Assembly (NCBI RefSeq): GCF_015767275.1
Contig: NZ_JADWMY010000003.1
Span: 186,001-250,000, forward strand
Length of the DNA stretch: 64,000 nucleotides
From: Herbaspirillum sp. AP02
GTDB lineage: Bacteria; Pseudomonadota; Gammaproteobacteria; Burkholderiales; Burkholderiaceae_D
Direction of reading: 5' to 3'
Made by a program: the position numbers and the translations under genes. The notes beneath the pieces were generated by a model. The model did not search any database and was not told the DNA's origin. It saw only the letters and a program-made list of their open reading frames with translations. Shown here piece by piece: positions 25,596 through 33,887 of the stretch (its first letter is position 1; every line of letters begins with the position of its first letter).

Positions 25596-26933
25596 ATGGA
25601 GACCACCCAGAGTGCCGTCGAAAGATCGGCCATCCGCAAGGTCGCGATGAGGCTGGTGCCTTTCGTGGGCCTGATGTTTTTCATCAACTTTCTGGATCGC
25701 ACGGCGATCTCGTTTGCCGGCCCCAATGGCATGAGCCGTGACCTGGCGCTCACGGCCGCCCAGTTCGGCTTTGCCGCCGGGGTCTTCTTCATCGGCTACG
25801 TGCTGCTGGAAATCCCCAGCAACCTGGCCCTGCACAAGTACGGCGCGCGCCGCTGGCTGGCGCGCATCATGGTGACCTGGGGCATCGTGGCGCTGCTCTT
25901 TACCTGGGTCAGCAGTGTGGAGGGGCTGTATGTGTTGCGCTTCCTGCTGGGCGTGGCCGAGGCCGGCTTCTTCCCCGGCGCCATCCTCTACCTGAGCCTG
26001 TGGGTGCCGGCCCGGCATCGCAGCCACATCCTGGCGCTGTTCTACCTGGCCCAGCCACTGACCATCGTCATCGGCGCACCGGTGGCGGCCCTGCTGATCG
26101 AGGCACATGGCCTGTTCGGGCTGGAAGGCTGGCGCATCATGTTCGCCGGGGTGGCGCTGCCGGCCATCGTGGTCGGGGTGATCGCCTGGTTCTACCTGGC
26201 CGACAAGCCGGGCGAAGCCAAATGGCTCAACGAGGCCGAACGCAAGTGGCTCACCGGCGCCCTGCAGGCCGAGCAGAACGGCAAGCGCGTGGAGCAGGTG
26301 GCCCACGCCGGGGCGGCGCTGAAGAATCCGCGGGTGTGGATGCTCTCGCTGGTCTATTTCGGACTGATCTACGGGCTCTATGCGCTGGCCTTCTTCCTGC
26401 CGACCATCATCGGCGGCTTCGAGACCCAGTTCGGCGCCAAATTCAACGTCTTCCAGAAGGGCCTGATCACCGCCATTCCTTACCTGCCGGCGGCGATCGC
26501 GCTGTTCCTGTGGAGCCGTGACGCCACCCGGCGCGGCGTGCGCAGCTGGCATGTGGGCCTGCCGGCGCTGCTGGGCGCCGTCAGCATCCCGGCCGCGCTG
26601 TACATGCAGAGTCCGGCAGCCACCGTCATGGCCATCACGGTCACGGCCTGCGCCATCTTCTCGGCGCTGCCGACCTTCTGGTCGATCCCGGCGCGCTTCC
26701 TCTCCGGTGCGGCCGCCGCCGCCGGCATCGCGCTCATCAATACGGTGGGCAATGTGGCGGGCTTCATGGCGCCCTTCATCACCGGTGCGATCAAGGACGC
26801 CACCGGTTCCTACCAGGCACCGATGTTCGTGGTGGGGGCGCTGATGGCGGTGTCGGCATTGGTGATCTTCGCCATCGGCGCGGGATCGCGGGAAGAGGCG
26901 GCCGAGTTGCAGGGCCGCGTGATCGCCGAATAA
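25596..26933 (+). CDS. MFS transporter (ACS/phthalate-permease type), probable sugar-acid importer
   Basis: A 445-residue inner-membrane permease with about twelve membrane helices. It shows the anion:cation symporter family signature, with FINFLDRTAISFA in helix 1, GYVLLEIPSNLALHKYGARRW between helices 2 and 3, and GVAEAGFFPGAILYLSLW in helix 4. This family imports organic anions such as sugar acids. It starts an operon with an oxidoisomerase, a RuBisCO-like protein and a kinase, so D-apionate or a related branched sugar acid is a plausible substrate (inference). ATG 25596 with an upstream GGAG is chosen; the frame is open to 25545. The preceding dyad probably regulates it. Confidence 0.88.
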   Translation: METTQSAVERSAIRKVAMRLVPFVGLMFFINFLDRTAISFAGPNGMSRDLALTAAQFGFAAGVFFIGYVLLEIPSNLALHKYGARRWLARIMVTWGIVALLFTWVSSVEGLYVLRFLLGVAEAGFFPGAILYLSLWVPARHRSHILALFYLAQPLTIVIGAPVAALLIEAHGLFGLEGWRIMFAGVALPAIVVGVIAWFYLADKPGEAKWLNEAERKWLTGALQAEQNGKRVEQVAHAGAALKNPRVWMLSLVYFGLIYGLYALAFFLPTIIGGFETQFGAKFNVFQKGLITAIPYLPAAIALFLWSRDATRRGVRSWHVGLPALLGAVSIPAALYMQSPAATVMAITVTACAIFSALPTFWSIPARFLSGAAAAAGIALINTVGNVAGFMAPFITGAIKDATGSYQAPMFVVGALMAVSALVIFAIGAGSREEAAELQGRVIAE

Positions 26934-26938
26934 ACCCG

Positions 26939-26974
26939 CCGGTCGGCCAGCGGCCAGTTGGCCTGGCCGACCGG
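26939..26974. repeat. 12-bp inverted repeat between transporter and oxidoisomerase genes
   Basis: CCGGTCGGCCAG (26939-26950) pairs exactly with CTGGCCGACCGG (26963-26974). No T-run follows, so it is probably not a strong terminator. In the mRNA it could act as a stability or partial-termination hairpin that sets transporter versus enzyme levels. Confidence 0.6.
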
Positions 26975-27011
26975 AACTTTGCAGAACTGAAATGACGATA
27001 GGAGAAGAAAT

Positions 27012-27842
27012 ATGAAGGAAAAGATCGCACTCTTCGGCGCAGGCGGCAAGATGGGCGTGCGCCTGGCAAAGAATCTGAAGAAATCGGATTACCAGGTTTC
27101 TCATGTGGAAGTCAGCCAGGTGGGCCAGCAGCGCCTGCGTGACGAGGTCGGCGTGGATTGCGTGAGCATCGATGCAGCGCTGGACAACGTGGATGTGGTC
27201 ATCCTGGCCGTGCCCGACACCCTGATCGGCAAGATCGCCGCCGAGATTTCGCCCAAGCTGCGCGCTGGCGTGATGGTGATGACGCTGGATGCGGCCGCCC
27301 CCTTTGCCGGCCATCTGCCGGACCGCCCGGACCTGGTCTACTTCGTGGCCCACCCTTGCCACCCGCCCATCTTCAACGATGAGACCACGCCGGAAGGCCG
27401 GCGCGATTTCTTCGGTGGCGGCGCCGCCAAGCAATCCATCACCAGCGCCCTGATGCAGGGGCCGGACTCGGCCTTCGACCTGGGCGAGGATGTGGCCAAG
27501 GTGATCTACCAGCCCATCCTGCGCAGCTATCGCCTGACGGTGGAGCAGATGGCGATCCTGGAACCGGGCCTCTCCGAGACCGTGTGTGCCACGCTGCTCT
27601 ATGCGATGAAGCAGGCCATGGACGAGACCGTGCGTCGCGGCGTGCCGGAAGAGGCGGCCCGCGATTTCCTGCTGGGGCACATGAACATCCTGGGCGCGGT
27701 GATCTTCAAGGAAATTCCCGGCGCCTTCTCGGATGCCTGCAACAAGGCCATCCAGAACGGTCTGCCGCGCCTGCTGCGCGACGATTGGCTGAAGGTCTTC
27801 GAGCATGACGAGATCGCGGAGAGCATCCGCCGCATCACCTGA
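27012..27842 (+). CDS. apnO: Probable D-apionate oxidoisomerase (NAD-binding, 6-phosphogluconate dehydrogenase-like)
   Basis: A 276-residue NAD(P)-dependent enzyme with an N-terminal Rossmann fold (LFGAGGKMG at about residues 7-15), VVILAVPDTLIGKIAAE, and a helical C-terminal domain. The VYFVAHPCHPPIFNDE segment is characteristic of this group. The combination of this family with a RuBisCO-like protein and a DUF1537-type kinase matches the described D-apionate pathway, in which ApnO converts D-apionate to 3-oxo-isoapionate. Assignment rests on family resemblance plus this context, not on an alignment. ATG 27012 has AGGAGAAGAAAT upstream. The next gene begins ten bases after its stop. Confidence 0.7.
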   Translation: MKEKIALFGAGGKMGVRLAKNLKKSDYQVSHVEVSQVGQQRLRDEVGVDCVSIDAALDNVDVVILAVPDTLIGKIAAEISPKLRAGVMVMTLDAAAPFAGHLPDRPDLVYFVAHPCHPPIFNDETTPEGRRDFFGGGAAKQSITSALMQGPDSAFDLGEDVAKVIYQPILRSYRLTVEQMAILEPGLSETVCATLLYAMKQAMDETVRRGVPEEAARDFLLGHMNILGAVIFKEIPGAFSDACNKAIQNGLPRLLRDDWLKVFEHDEIAESIRRIT

Positions 27843-27852
27843 GGGAGTGGGC

Positions 27853-29097
27853 ATGGAACGCATCTACGCCAGCTACTGGCTGGAAACCGGGGATGATCCG
27901 GCGCGCGCGGCCGAGGTCATCGCCGGGGAGCAATCCAGCGGGACCTTCGTGGCGCTGGCCACCGAGACGCCGGAACTGAAGGCGCGCTCCGGCGCCCGTG
28001 TCGAGAAGCTGGAGATTCTCGGCCACAGCAACACGCCCAGCCTGCCGGGCGGCATGCCTGCGCAGCGTTATACGCAATGCCGGCTGGAGCTATCCTGGCC
28101 GCTGGAGAACACCGGTGCCTCGCTGCCCAACCTGATGTCCACGGTGGCGGGCAACCTGTTCGAGCTGCGCCAGGTGTCCGGCCTGCGCCTGACCGGGTTG
28201 GTGCTGCCCAAGGCCTTCGTGGACGCTTATCCGGGACCTGCCTTCGGCATCGACGGCACGCGGCGCCTGAGCGGGGTGAGACATGGCCCGCTGATCGGTA
28301 CCATCATCAAGCCCAGCATCGGCCTGTCGGTGGAGGAGACGGTCCAGCAGGTGCGCGAACTGGTGGCCGGTGGCATCGACTTCATCAAGGACGACGAACT
28401 GCAGGCCGACGGTGGCCGTTGCCCCTTCGACGAGCGGGTACGGGCAGTGATGCGGGTGGTCAACGACCACGCCGATCGCACCGGCAAGAAGGTCATGGTG
28501 GCCTTCAACCTCACCGGCGACCTGGACCAGATGCGACGTCGCCACGACCTGGTGCTGGCCGAGGGCGGAACCAGTGTCATGGCGGTCCTCAATTCCATCG
28601 GCCTGGTCGGCCTGCAGGAGTTGCGCCGTCATGCCCAACTGCCGATCCACGCGCATCGCGCCGGCTGGGGGTATCTCACGCGCAGCCCGCAACTGGGCTG
28701 GGACTATGCACCCTGGCAGCAGCTGTGGCGCCTGGCGGGGGCCGATCACATGCACGTCAACGGCCTGGGCAACAAGTTCAGCGAGCCCGATGACAGCGTC
28801 ATCACGGCAGCGCGTTCGGTCCTGCAGCCGGTGGTGGCCGGCGCTGACATGGTCAGCACGATGCCGGTGTTCAGCTCCGGGCAGACCGGCTTGCAGGCGG
28901 CCGATACCTATGCCGCCATCGGTTGCGCCGACCTGATCCATACCGCTGGCGGTGGCATCTTCGGCCATCCGCAGGGGGTGGCGGCGGGCGTGGATGCGTT
29001 GCGCGAAGCCTGGGTGGCCGCCATCGAAGGCGTCCCTCTGGCCCAGCATGCGCGCAACAACAAGGCACTGCAGGCCGCGCTGGGGTTCTGGAAATGA
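27853..29097 (+). CDS. oiaX: RuBisCO-like protein, probable 3-oxo-isoapionate-4-phosphate decarboxylase
   Basis: A 414-residue member of the RuBisCO large-subunit superfamily. The first active-site lysine is Lys153 (IIKPSIGLS). The carbamylation and metal residues Lys179, Asp181 and Glu182 lie in FIKDDE, as in true RuBisCO. HAHRAGWGY and MHVNGLGNKF follow in the TIM barrel, and FSSGQTGLQA and GGGIFGHP supply phosphate-binding loops. It is not a carbon-fixing RuBisCO: no small subunit or phosphoribulokinase is near. Beside ApnO-like and kinase genes it fits OiaX, which decarboxylates 3-oxo-isoapionate 4-phosphate. ATG 27853 has GAGGGAGTGG in front. Its last bases overlap the kinase start by four (ATGA). 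Confidence 0.75.
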   Translation: MERIYASYWLETGDDPARAAEVIAGEQSSGTFVALATETPELKARSGARVEKLEILGHSNTPSLPGGMPAQRYTQCRLELSWPLENTGASLPNLMSTVAGNLFELRQVSGLRLTGLVLPKAFVDAYPGPAFGIDGTRRLSGVRHGPLIGTIIKPSIGLSVEETVQQVRELVAGGIDFIKDDELQADGGRCPFDERVRAVMRVVNDHADRTGKKVMVAFNLTGDLDQMRRRHDLVLAEGGTSVMAVLNSIGLVGLQELRRHAQLPIHAHRAGWGYLTRSPQLGWDYAPWQQLWRLAGADHMHVNGLGNKFSEPDDSVITAARSVLQPVVAGADMVSTMPVFSSGQTGLQAADTYAAIGCADLIHTAGGGIFGHPQGVAAGVDALREAWVAAIEGVPLAQHARNNKALQAALGFWK

Positions 29098-30491
29098 GCC
29101 TGCTGCCTGAGAGCGCACAGCTGCCGCAGGGGCTGCTGTTGTCTTACTACGGCGACGACTTCACCGGTTCCACCGATGCCATGGAGGTGATGAGTGCCGC
29201 CGGCCTGCCGACCGTGCTGTTTCTGCGTACACCCGATGCGGCGATGCTGGCGCGCTTTCCCGAGGTGCGTTGCATTGGCATTGCCGGGTCCTCGCGTGGA
29301 CGTTCCCCGCAGTGGATGGAGGAACATTTGCCGCAGGCCTTCACTGCGCTGGCGGCGCTGGGCGCACCGGTGATGCAGTACAAGGTGTGCTCGACCTTCG
29401 ATTCCTCGCCCGAGACCGGTTCCATCGGGCGCGCCGTCGACATCGGTACGCGCCACCTGCGCGGCGACTGGTCGCCCATGGTGGTGGGCGCGCCCCGGCT
29501 GAAGCGCTACCAGCTGTTCGGCAACCTGTTTGCTGCGGTGGATGGGCAGGGCTATCGACTGGACCGGCATCCGACCATGTCGCGCCATCCGGTCACGCCC
29601 ATGGACGAGGCCGACCTGCGCCGGCATCTGCGCCGGCAGACGGCGCGCCGTCTGGAACTGGTGGACATGCTGCCATTGCGCGAGGGGGCCGGGCCGGCCC
29701 AGGCCTGCCTGGAAGCATTGCGTGGCAGCGATACCCCGGTGGTGCTGATCGACGTGCTCGACGACGAAACCCAGCGCCAGGCCGGACGGCTGGTGTGGGA
29801 GGGCCGGGGGCGGGGCGTCTTCAGCGCTTCTTCCTCGGGTTTGCAATATGCGCTCACCGCCTACTGGCGTGAACGCGGCTGGATCGCGGCGCAACCATCC
29901 CTGCCCAAGGCCGGCCCGGTGCCGGTGATTGCGGCGGTCAGCGGCAGTTGTTCACCAGTCACCGCCGGACAGATCGCCTGGGCGCGCGAGCATGGTTTTG
30001 CCTGCCTGCGCATGGATTTGCCGGCCGTGCTGCGCCCTGAGCGCCGTGCGGCCGAACTGGCGCGCCTGACGGAAGCCGCCAGCGCAGCCATCGCTGGCGG
30101 ACGCAGTCCGCTGGTGTTTTCGGCTGAGGGGCCGGACGATCCCGGCGTCACCGGTTTCGATGACATTGCCACCCAGGCCGGGCTGGCGCGGGGCGAGGCG
30201 GCGCGCCAGGTCGGCATGGCACTGGCCGAGACCATGCGTGCCATCCTCGATGGCGATTCTGGACAGTCGCTGCAGCGCATTGCCATTGCCGGTGGCGACA
30301 GCTCGGGCGAGGTCGCCAGTGCCCTGGACATCACGGCCCTGTCGGTCTGCGCCGGACTGGCTCCGGGCGCGCCCCTGTGCCGAGCGTGGTCGGACAATGC
30401 CCGGCGCGACGGTCTGGAGCTGGTGCTCAAAGGGGGGCAGGTGGGGGCGCGCAGCTTCTTCGGGGATGTGCTGGAGGGGGCCGTCAGCTAG
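29094..30491 (+). CDS. oiaK: Four-carbon acid sugar kinase family protein, probable 3-oxo-isoapionate kinase
   Basis: A 465-residue kinase of the DUF1537/four-carbon acid sugar kinase family. The N-terminal substrate domain shows YYGDDFTGSTDAMEVM, which carries the family Asp pair, and SSRGRSPQWMEEHL. A linker follows, then the C-terminal nucleotide domain with AVSGSCSPVTAGQIAWA and IAGGDSSGEVASALDI and a terminal LKGGQVGARSFFGDVL. With the RuBisCO-like protein it would phosphorylate 3-oxo-isoapionate at position 4 before decarboxylation. It overlaps that gene by four bases, indicating translational coupling. Related kinases act on threonate or tetronates, so the substrate call depends on context. 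Confidence 0.75.
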   Translation: MSLLPESAQLPQGLLLSYYGDDFTGSTDAMEVMSAAGLPTVLFLRTPDAAMLARFPEVRCIGIAGSSRGRSPQWMEEHLPQAFTALAALGAPVMQYKVCSTFDSSPETGSIGRAVDIGTRHLRGDWSPMVVGAPRLKRYQLFGNLFAAVDGQGYRLDRHPTMSRHPVTPMDEADLRRHLRRQTARRLELVDMLPLREGAGPAQACLEALRGSDTPVVLIDVLDDETQRQAGRLVWEGRGRGVFSASSSGLQYALTAYWRERGWIAAQPSLPKAGPVPVIAAVSGSCSPVTAGQIAWAREHGFACLRMDLPAVLRPERRAAELARLTEAASAAIAGGRSPLVFSAEGPDDPGVTGFDDIATQAGLARGEAARQVGMALAETMRAILDGDSGQSLQRIAIAGGDSSGEVASALDITALSVCAGLAPGAPLCRAWSDNARRDGLELVLKGGQVGARSFFGDVLEGAVS

Positions 30492-30504
30492 GCTCATTGC
30501 ATGG

Positions 30505-30533
30505 CGCAATCGCAGGCCGGGCCTGCGATTGCG
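30505..30533. terminator. 14-bp perfect inverted repeat after the kinase gene
   Basis: CGCAATCGCAGGCC (30505-30518) is followed after one base by its exact complement GGCCTGCGATTGCG (30520-30533), 14 bases past the kinase stop. There is no T-run, so it is a strong hairpin of uncertain terminator strength just before the GntR gene's own promoter area. Confidence 0.5.
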
Positions 30534-30588
30534 GTAGATATGGTAGAGTGCGCGTCCAACGAAACCTATACTTTGAGACAGCGCAGCC

Positions 30589-31296
30589 ATGCCGGAACCG
30601 ATACAGCGACGCAAGTTATACCAGGAAGTGCTGGAACGCCTGATGGATCGCATCCATCAGGGTGAATTCCCGCCGGGGTCACAATTGCCCTCCGAACGCG
30701 ACCTGATGGAGCAATACGGCGTGGGCCGCCCGGCGGTCCGCGAGGCGATGCAGGCGATGGAGCGTTCCGGTTTCGTGGAGATCGCCCATGGCGAGCGCGC
30801 CCGCGTGGTCGACCCCACGGCCGACCGCCTGATCGCCCAGATCGCCGCCGGTGCGCAGCACCTCTTGCGCACCAAGCCGGACATGTTGAAGCACATGAAG
30901 GAAGCCCGCGTCTTCCTGGAAACCAGTACCGCCCGCATGGCCGCCGAGCGCGCCAGCGAGGAGCAGGTGGCGCGGCTGCGCCAGGCCATCGCCGAGCACC
31001 GCGCTTCGATGGTCAACCTGGAAGAGTTCATCGAACGCGACATGGCCTTCCATCGCGAGATCGCCGACATCAGCGGCAACCCCATCTTCCCTTCCATCGT
31101 CGAGTCGATGTTCCGCTGGGCCAGTGAGTTCTACACCACCCTGGTACGCGCCCCCGGGGCGGAAGAACTGACGTTGCTGGAACACCAGCGCATCGTCGAC
31201 GCCATTGCCGCGCACGATGGCGATGCTGCCGCTGAAGCCATGCGCGCGCATCTGATGCGCGCCAATGAGTTGTATCGGGAGTTGGGGCAGCAGTAG
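30589..31296 (+). CDS. GntR-family regulator, FadR/NanR-like (FCD domain)
   Basis: A 235-residue regulator. Residues ~10-75 form a GntR winged helix (LYQEVLERLMDRIHQGEFPPG SQLPSERDLMEQYGVGRPAVRE). A C-terminal all-helical FCD ligand-binding domain follows, with a metal/ligand motif (ERDMAFHREIADISGNPIF). The HGERARV wing and GNPIF segment resemble NanR closely. It is the last gene of the apionate-type cluster and is the likely repressor, with a sugar acid as inducer. A GGTAGA element lies ~45 bases before its ATG and a full GGTATA dyad lies before the transporter gene. Regulation is inferred from the motif, not shown. Confidence 0.85.
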   Translation: MPEPIQRRKLYQEVLERLMDRIHQGEFPPGSQLPSERDLMEQYGVGRPAVREAMQAMERSGFVEIAHGERARVVDPTADRLIAQIAAGAQHLLRTKPDMLKHMKEARVFLETSTARMAAERASEEQVARLRQAIAEHRASMVNLEEFIERDMAFHREIADISGNPIFPSIVESMFRWASEFYTTLVRAPGAEELTLLEHQRIVDAIAAHDGDAAAEAMRAHLMRANELYRELGQQ

Positions 31297-31403
31297 ATAT
31301 GCCTGCACGCGGGGAGCACAACGGTGGAGGCTCACGATGATTGCAACCGGGTTTCCCCAGATGACAAAAATAGTTCGGTGCGCCCCGTGTTTTTCCTGCT
31401 TCG

Positions 31404-31724
31404 CTATTCGGCGAAGACTTCTTGCAGCGCTTCCAATGTTGCCGTGAGCGTCTTGTCCGTTACGCGCCCGAGTTTCCTGATCAAACGCTCCTTGTCCAGC
31501 GTGCGCATCTGATCCAGGACAATCAATCCTTTTTTCTTGTCGAACGTGATTGGCACGCGATACGGGGCGGGCTGACTGCCTGTTGTCATCGGAGCCACAA
31601 TCACAGTGCGCAGATAATCGTGCATCTCTGCCGGCGAAACGACGACGCATGGACGGGATTTATTGATTTCGCTACCCACAGTGGGGTCGAGCGCGGCTAA
31701 CCAGATTTCGCCGCGCATCACCAT
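31404..31724 (-). CDS. MazF/PemK-family endoribonuclease toxin
   Basis: A 106-residue toxin of the MazF/PemK/CcdB fold. The sequence has RGEIWLAALDPTVGSEINKSRPCVVVSP, with the conserved PxxGxE...RP.V.V pattern, VIVAPMTT, and DQMRTLDKERLIRKLG near the C-terminus. Such toxins cleave mRNA when their antitoxin is degraded. Its ATG overlaps the last codons of the antitoxin gene by seven bases, so the two are co-translated. It appears intact. It is a chromosomal addiction or stress module lying between the apionate-type cluster and the unknown 285-aa gene. Confidence 0.92.
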   Translation of the reverse strand: MVMRGEIWLAALDPTVGSEINKSRPCVVVSPAEMHDYLRTVIVAPMTTGSQPAPYRVPITFDKKKGLIVLDQMRTLDKERLIRKLGRVTDKTLTATLEALQEVFAE

Positions 31725-31972
31725 TTCAATTCCTTGTCACCATCGTTTCCAAATTCGGGCCAGACAAGGCCGTCATCCTGTGCCGTCGCAATTTTCTGGC
31801 TGGCTTCGGCCCATCCTTTACGCGGGCGTTTTTCCAGTTTGCGAATCACGATCTTGTCGTCTTCGATGTCGATGTCGATATCTTCATCGACGAGCATCCC
31901 CATCTTGGCCAGAAATGGCTTCGGAATCAGTACGCCTTGCGAGTTACCCATTTTGCGGATGGATGTCTTCAT
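31718..31972 (-). CDS. MazE/PemI-like AbrB-family antitoxin
   Basis: An 84-residue antitoxin. The N-terminal swapped-hairpin AbrB/MazE DNA-binding part reads MKTSIRKMGNSQGVLIPKPFLAKM, and an acidic middle (DEDIDIDIEDD) leads to a disordered, toxin-embracing C-terminus. ATG 31972 is preceded by AGGTGAG; an upstream in-frame GTG is part of that site. The AT-rich region before it holds a tandem ~15-base repeat that could be the autoregulatory operator. Its stop overlaps the toxin start. Confidence 0.9.
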   Translation of the reverse strand: MKTSIRKMGNSQGVLIPKPFLAKMGMLVDEDIDIDIEDDKIVIRKLEKRPRKGWAEASQKIATAQDDGLVWPEFGNDGDKELKW

Positions 31973-31990
31973 TTTTCTCACCTGGTAAAT

Positions 31991-32038
31991 ACAATATTAT
32001 TACATCAAAATTCTCATGTAAAAACAATGTTATTACAA
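31991..32038. promoter_or_regulatory. Tandem 15-bp repeats upstream of the mazEF-like pair
   Basis: ACAATATTATTACAT (31991-32005) and ACAATGTTATTACAA (32024-32038) are 13/15 identical and spaced 33 bases start to start, about three helical turns. A TACAT...ATGTA inverted repeat lies between them. This is a likely autoregulatory operator/promoter of the toxin-antitoxin genes. Confidence 0.5.
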
Positions 32039-32075
32039 TTTTCCTGAAATGCCTATCGCTGGCCAAGATCGTGGT

Positions 32076-32933
32076 TCAACGCAACATGCCATGCCAGGTG
32101 GGCTGCTTTTCCTCATGGTAATAAGGCCGGGTCAGCGGCGCCGACATCACCTGTTCATCCGCCAGCACGGTCACCGTGGCCAGGCCGGGCGGGCCGTCGT
32201 AGCGGCGGCAGGCCTGGGCCGAGTTGCGGTTGTTGTGCATGTCCACCACCAGCAGGCGTTTCTGGGCCTCGCTCATGCCCGGGGTGGGTGGCGGCGCCAT
32301 GCGCTTGGGCGGGATCACCAGGGCGTCGCCCGGTTCCACCCACAGGTCGGCCAGGCTGATTTCATTGACGTAGGGGCGCCAGCGCGCGACCGTGATCACC
32401 AGTGGTTCGGGGCCCTGCGAGAAAAAGATGTGGGCGAAGTCGTGGTACTCCAGGTCGGTGGCATTCCAGGTCAACAGTTCGCGGCTGCGGCCGTCGCCGA
32501 GATAGGGTGATTCATAGCCGGCCCATTTGCCGTAGGTGTACTGGGCCATCACCAGTCCCTGATAGGGGAAGCTCAGGCACTGGCCGCTGCGCAGCAGCGT
32601 GGCGCCGAAGGCCTGGGCATTTTCCGGGGTGGCGGGCAGGGGTTCGTAGCGGACCTCGGGAACGCGGAAGTCGAATTCGGTGATCTCGTAGGCCGGCCAG
32701 TCCTTGGGCGTGATCTTGCGCGGCCAGTGGGCGATATCGCGGTAGGTGGCGCCGCGTTCGAGTTCCGGTGCTTCCTGGGCCAGGGTGATGAGTTCGCCGA
32801 CCACGGTCTGGCTTTGCAGGCCATGGCCGTTCTGGTTGCACATGTAGGGGTACTGGCTCGGGTCGAGCAGGGCTTGCGAGGGACCGTCGGTGATGAACAG
32901 GACCGGGTCGAAATCAGTTTTATCTGGTGGCAT
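32076..32933 (-). CDS. Uncharacterised 285-aa protein
   Basis: A 285-residue soluble protein with no signal peptide or membrane helix that I do not recognise. It is rich in aromatic residues and proline (WPRKITPKDWPAYEITEFDF, QYTYGKWAGYES, LPYYHEEKQPTWHG near the end). A strand-rich centre carries LEYHDFAHIFFSQGPEPL and VEPGDALVIPPKRM, which could be a double-stranded beta-helix (cupin-like) with His candidates, but a metal-site motif is not clear. ATG 32933 follows AAAAGGGGAAGCC; the frame is open to 33173 but overlaps the regulator there. It lies 136 bases downstream of the Cys-rich HTH regulator on the same strand, which may control it. Confidence 0.7.
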   Translation of the reverse strand: MPPDKTDFDPVLFITDGPSQALLDPSQYPYMCNQNGHGLQSQTVVGELITLAQEAPELERGATYRDIAHWPRKITPKDWPAYEITEFDFRVPEVRYEPLPATPENAQAFGATLLRSGQCLSFPYQGLVMAQYTYGKWAGYESPYLGDGRSRELLTWNATDLEYHDFAHIFFSQGPEPLVITVARWRPYVNEISLADLWVEPGDALVIPPKRMAPPPTPGMSEAQKRLLVVDMHNNRNSAQACRRYDGPPGLATVTVLADEQVMSAPLTRPYYHEEKQPTWHGMLR

Positions 32934-33069
32934 GGCTTCCCCTTTTGAATAAGCGTGGCGGTGGCAGGTCGCCGGCCGGCATCCCCCGATGCGGCGCAGC
33001 GCTGGGGATGTTCGCACAGATCGGGGGCGTTCAGCGCAGTTTGTTGGCGCCGAGGGACTTCCGCCGGAC

Positions 33070-33726
33070 TCAGCCGGCGGCGATGCGACGGATGCGGTAG
33101 ACGCAGCGTCTTGCTCCGGCCGGCAGGTGCTCCTCGCGGGTGATCCCGGCCTCGCTGCCGAGCACTTCGCCAAAGAGCTGGAGCTCCGAACGGCAGAAGC
33201 CCTGGCAGGTCATTGCGGCGGCGCAGATAGGGCAGTGGTCTTCGATCAGCAGCCAGTCCTTGCCTTCCTTCTCTACCCTGGCCATGTAGCCTTCGGCACT
33301 GCGGATGTCGGCCAGTTTTTCCAGCTTCTTCGGGAGGGTGGGCAGGTCGGCGCAGAGGCGCAGATATTGCGCTCGCATGTCGTCTTCGCGTTGATTGATC
33401 AGCTTGTCCAGTCCGGGTTCGCCAAACAGCTGGCGGATCGATCCCAGCAGTTGCACCGTCAGTTGCGCATGCGTATCGGGGAAGCGCGCATGGCCGGTGG
33501 CGCTCAGCTCCCAGTCCTGGCGCGGCCGGCCGGCGCGCGCGGCGGTGTCGGCCTGGCGCCCGGCAATGAGGCCGTCGGCGGCCAGCTTCTGCAGCTGCTG
33601 GCGCGCGGCCTCCGCGCTCATGCCCAGCTCCCGGGCCAGTTCGGCGGTGGCGGCCGGGCCGCGTGTCTTCAGGCGCAGCAGGATGCGCTCGGGGGTGCTG
33701 GGGCCGTCCTGTATCGATTCGCTCAT
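33070..33726 (-). CDS. HTH transcriptional regulator with C-terminal cysteine motif (SufR-like)
   Basis: A 218-residue regulator. An N-terminal winged helix (PERILLRLKTRGPAATAELA RELGMSAEAARQQLQ) and GRPRQDWELSATG wing are followed by a helical dimer region. A C-terminal metal/Fe-S-type motif reads DHCPICAAAMTCQGFCRSEL, with a final Cys in ARRCVYRI. This arrangement resembles SufR-type and related predicted Fe-S or redox-sensing regulators. It lies between the unknown 285-aa gene (same strand) and a divergent MFS pump gene, so either may be its target. The signal is unknown, and cluster binding is inferred from the cysteines. Confidence 0.82.
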   Translation of the reverse strand: MSESIQDGPSTPERILLRLKTRGPAATAELARELGMSAEAARQQLQKLAADGLIAGRQADTAARAGRPRQDWELSATGHARFPDTHAQLTVQLLGSIRQLFGEPGLDKLINQREDDMRAQYLRLCADLPTLPKKLEKLADIRSAEGYMARVEKEGKDWLLIEDHCPICAAAMTCQGFCRSELQLFGEVLGSEAGITREEHLPAGARRCVYRIRRIAAG

Positions 33727-33887
33727 CGGATATTTTCCAAGTGTTTACTTGTTTAATTGTTCGTCTGGTTCTACCATGGCGATGAATTAGCCAAGTATTT
33801 GCTTGCATATTATGCCGGGTCCGACCAAATGTCGATACGGACCTGTGCCCGAATTCCACTCCCGCCCCCTGTGGCCAAGGATACGCC

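Noticed and set aside
27853-29097. A true carbon-fixing RuBisCO large subunit
   Set aside because: Key Lys/Asp/Glu residues are present, but there is no small subunit, phosphoribulokinase or other Calvin-cycle gene. The neighbours fit the RuBisCO-like decarboxylase of apionate catabolism.
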